This document shows, piece after piece, positions 62,488 to 64,000 of a stretch of 64,000 nucleotides of DNA. Source of the DNA: Clostridium mediterraneense (lineage in GTDB: Bacteria > Bacillota > Clostridia > Clostridiales > Clostridiaceae); contig NZ_LT594785.1 in the NCBI RefSeq assembly GCF_900091705.1, positions 920,119 to 984,118 of the forward strand. The letters run 5' to 3'. The notes under the pieces were generated by a model. The model ran no database searches. It was not told the origin of the DNA and saw only the letters and a list, made by a program, of their open reading frames with translations. The number at the start of each line of letters is the position of its first letter. Within the stretch, counting starts at the first letter, position 1. Position numbers and translations under genes: made by a program.

Positions 62488-64000
62488 TTGAATTTAAAAA
62501 ATATTAGTATAAAAGCTAATAAAGATGTTTTAGTTGCATTTGGAGTAATAGGAATTATTTTAATGATAATAATCCCACTTCCATCACCAGTACTAGATGT
62601 ACTTTTAGCATTAAATATTACTATATCAGTAGTTATAACACTTATAACTATGTTTACGACAAATGTTTTGCAATTATCAGTGTTTCCAACCTTACTACTT
62701 ATTACAACTTTATTTAGACTTGGACTTAATATTTCATCAACAAGACTTATTTTAAGTGAAGGGGAAGCAGGTTCGATTATTTCAGCTTTTGGAGAATTTG
62801 TTATTGGTGGAAATTATGTAGTTGGAATTATTATATTTTTAATAATTATAATAATTCAGTTTATGGTTATAACAAGTGGGGCTGGAAGAGTTTCAGAAGT
62901 ATCAGCTAGATTTACTTTAGATGCTATGCCAGGTAAACAGATGAGTATAGATGCTGATTTAAATTCAGGCCTTATAAACGAAGCAGAAGCAAAAATAAGA
63001 AGAAGAGATTTGCAGCTTGAAGCAGATTTTTATGGAGCAATGGATGGGGCTTCTAAGTTTGTAAAAGGAGATGCAATAGCTGGAATAATAGTTACAGTAA
63101 TAAATATTATTGGTGGAATTATTATTGGAGTAGCTATGTTAAATATGGAATTTGGACAAGCTGCTACTACATATGTAAATTTAACAGTTGGTGATGGGCT
63201 TGTGAGTCAGATACCTGCACTTTTAATTTCAACAGCATCAGGTATTTTAGTAACTCGTTCTGGAACATCAGAAAACTTTGGAACTGTTGTAACTAAACAA
63301 CTTACAGCTTTTCCAATAGCATTAGCACTTGCTTCATTTTTAATGTTTGCATTAGCAATAGTACCTAATATGCCTAAAGCACCATTTTTAATTTTATCAG
63401 TTCTTACAGGTGCATCAGCATATTTTGTTTATAAAGATGAAGAAAAGAAAGAACAAGAAAGTATAGCTAAAGAAGTTGAACAAGTTGAAGAACTTGAAAG
63501 AAAAGAGCCAGAAAATGTTATGGATTTAATATCAGTAGAGCCTATTGAAATAGAAATCGGTTATGGTCTTATTCCATTAGCAGATGAAAGTGCTGGTGGA
63601 GATTTACTTCAAAGAATAGCTTCTGTAAGAAGACAATGTGCAATAGAAATGGGAATAGTAGTACAGCCTATAAGAATAAGAGATAATTTACAGCTTAAGA
63701 CTAATGAATATTTAATAAAACTTAGGGGGACAGTTATAAGTTCATCAGAAGTTATGCCAGGAATGATTTTAACAATGGACCCAACAGGTGATATGGAAGA
63801 AATAAGTGGTATAAAAACAGTGGAACCAACATTTGGTCTTCCAGCAGTCTGGATAAATCAAGATCAAAGAGAAGATGCTGAAATAAGAGGTCTAACAGTT
63901 GTTGACCCAACTACTGTTATGGTTACTCATCTTACAGAGACTATAAAATCACATTCATATGAATTACTTGGAAGACAAGAAGTTAAAATTATAGTTGATA
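62488..64000 (+). CDS. flhA: FlhA export-gate protein (5' part, runs off the window)
   Basis: The start is TTG 62488, 6 nt after AAGAGGGG, and the frame stays open to the window end (~504 codons). The membrane part shows IIIPLPSPVLDVLLALNITI, TLFRLGLNISSTRLILSEGE, the conserved FHIPEP-like region VSEVSARFTLDAMPGKQMSI, DADLNSGLINEAEAKIRRRD and YGAMDGASKFVKGDAIAGII. The cytoplasmic domain begins near YGLIPLADESAGGDLLQRIA. FlhA binds chaperone-substrate complexes and opens the gate. The C-terminal ~180 residues are missing only because the window ends. Confidence 0.97.
   Translation, partial: MNLKNISIKANKDVLVAFGVIGIILMIIIPLPSPVLDVLLALNITISVVITLITMFTTNVLQLSVFPTLLLITTLFRLGLNISSTRLILSEGEAGSIISAFGEFVIGGNYVVGIIIFLIIIIIQFMVITSGAGRVSEVSARFTLDAMPGKQMSIDADLNSGLINEAEAKIRRRDLQLEADFYGAMDGASKFVKGDAIAGIIVTVINIIGGIIIGVAMLNMEFGQAATTYVNLTVGDGLVSQIPALLISTASGILVTRSGTSENFGTVVTKQLTAFPIALALASFLMFALAIVPNMPKAPFLILSVLTGASAYFVYKDEEKKEQESIAKEVEQVEELERKEPENVMDLISVEPIEIEIGYGLIPLADESAGGDLLQRIASVRRQCAIEMGIVVQPIRIRDNLQLKTNEYLIKLRGTVISSSEVMPGMILTMDPTGDMEEISGIKTVEPTFGLPAVWINQDQREDAEIRGLTVVDPTTVMVTHLTETIKSHSYELLGRQEVKIIVD

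Noticed and set aside
1-64000. tRNA, rRNA or CRISPR features
   Set aside because: No cloverleaf-like sequence, rRNA segment or regularly spaced repeat was noticed. The element uses a protein-coding target and not a tRNA.

Overview
The window is very AT-rich, uses AGGAGG-type ribosome sites with frequent TTG and GTG starts, and carries a pyruvate:ferredoxin oxidoreductase and a single-block motility/chemotaxis supercluster with a FliR-FlhB fusion. This points to a motile anaerobic Clostridium (sensu stricto or a close relative). The species cannot be fixed from the sequence. Almost every gene is on the + strand.

Region 1 (about 241-19350) is a ~19.1 kb mobile element inserted in a chromosomal recJ gene. 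It cuts recJ inside the catalytic DYDxDG motif: the N-terminal part is at 1-246 and the rest at 19351-20877. Both junctions carry the 6-bp sequence TATGAC and an imperfect 26-bp terminal inverted repeat starting GTATAGTA. Removing the element rebuilds the codons for GDYDCDG exactly. The element opens with a Tn554/recombinase-trio-like module: three tyrosine recombinases and a small coiled-coil protein in overlapping genes. The first recombinase is broken by a 28-bp tandem duplication. Directly behind the module lies a complete recJ, so the element appears to carry a replacement for the gene it destroys. The cargo then reads like a defence island: a zincin, an hsdR remnant, a nitrilase-fold/winged-helix/TPR three-gene set that I cannot assign to a named system, an ABC-3C system with a metallophosphoesterase effector, and a HEPN-like protein. 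Intrinsic terminators separate several of these units.

Region 2 (20878-26660) holds chromosomal housekeeping genes: a MurG-type glycosyltransferase, pyruvate:ferredoxin oxidoreductase, and a small DUF1292-type protein with a His/Cys-rich metal-binding-like head.

Region 3 (26690-34780) is a chemotaxis and switch operon, cheW-cheD-cheB-cheR-cheA-cheC-cheY-cheW-fliM-fliY, behind a SigD-like promoter.

Region 4 (34798-45180) is a late flagellar block, flgM-flgN-flgK-flgL-fliW-csrA-fliS-fliD-fliT-fliC-pseI-second flagellin. The fliC leader contains a textbook CsrA-binding hairpin, which fits FliW-CsrA control of flagellin translation. A pseudaminic acid synthase gene between the flagellins suggests flagellin glycosylation.

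Region 5 (45475-64000) is the early basal body, hook and export operon: flgB-flgC-fliE-fliF-fliG-fliH-fliI-fliJ-fliK-flgD-(flagellar operon protein)-flgE-flbD-motA-motB-fliL-fliO-fliP-fliQ-fliR/flhB-flhA, with flhA running off the window. The hook protein FlgE is about twice the usual size because five divergent ~95-residue repeats sit in its middle. No tRNA, rRNA, CRISPR array or recognisable riboswitch was seen.
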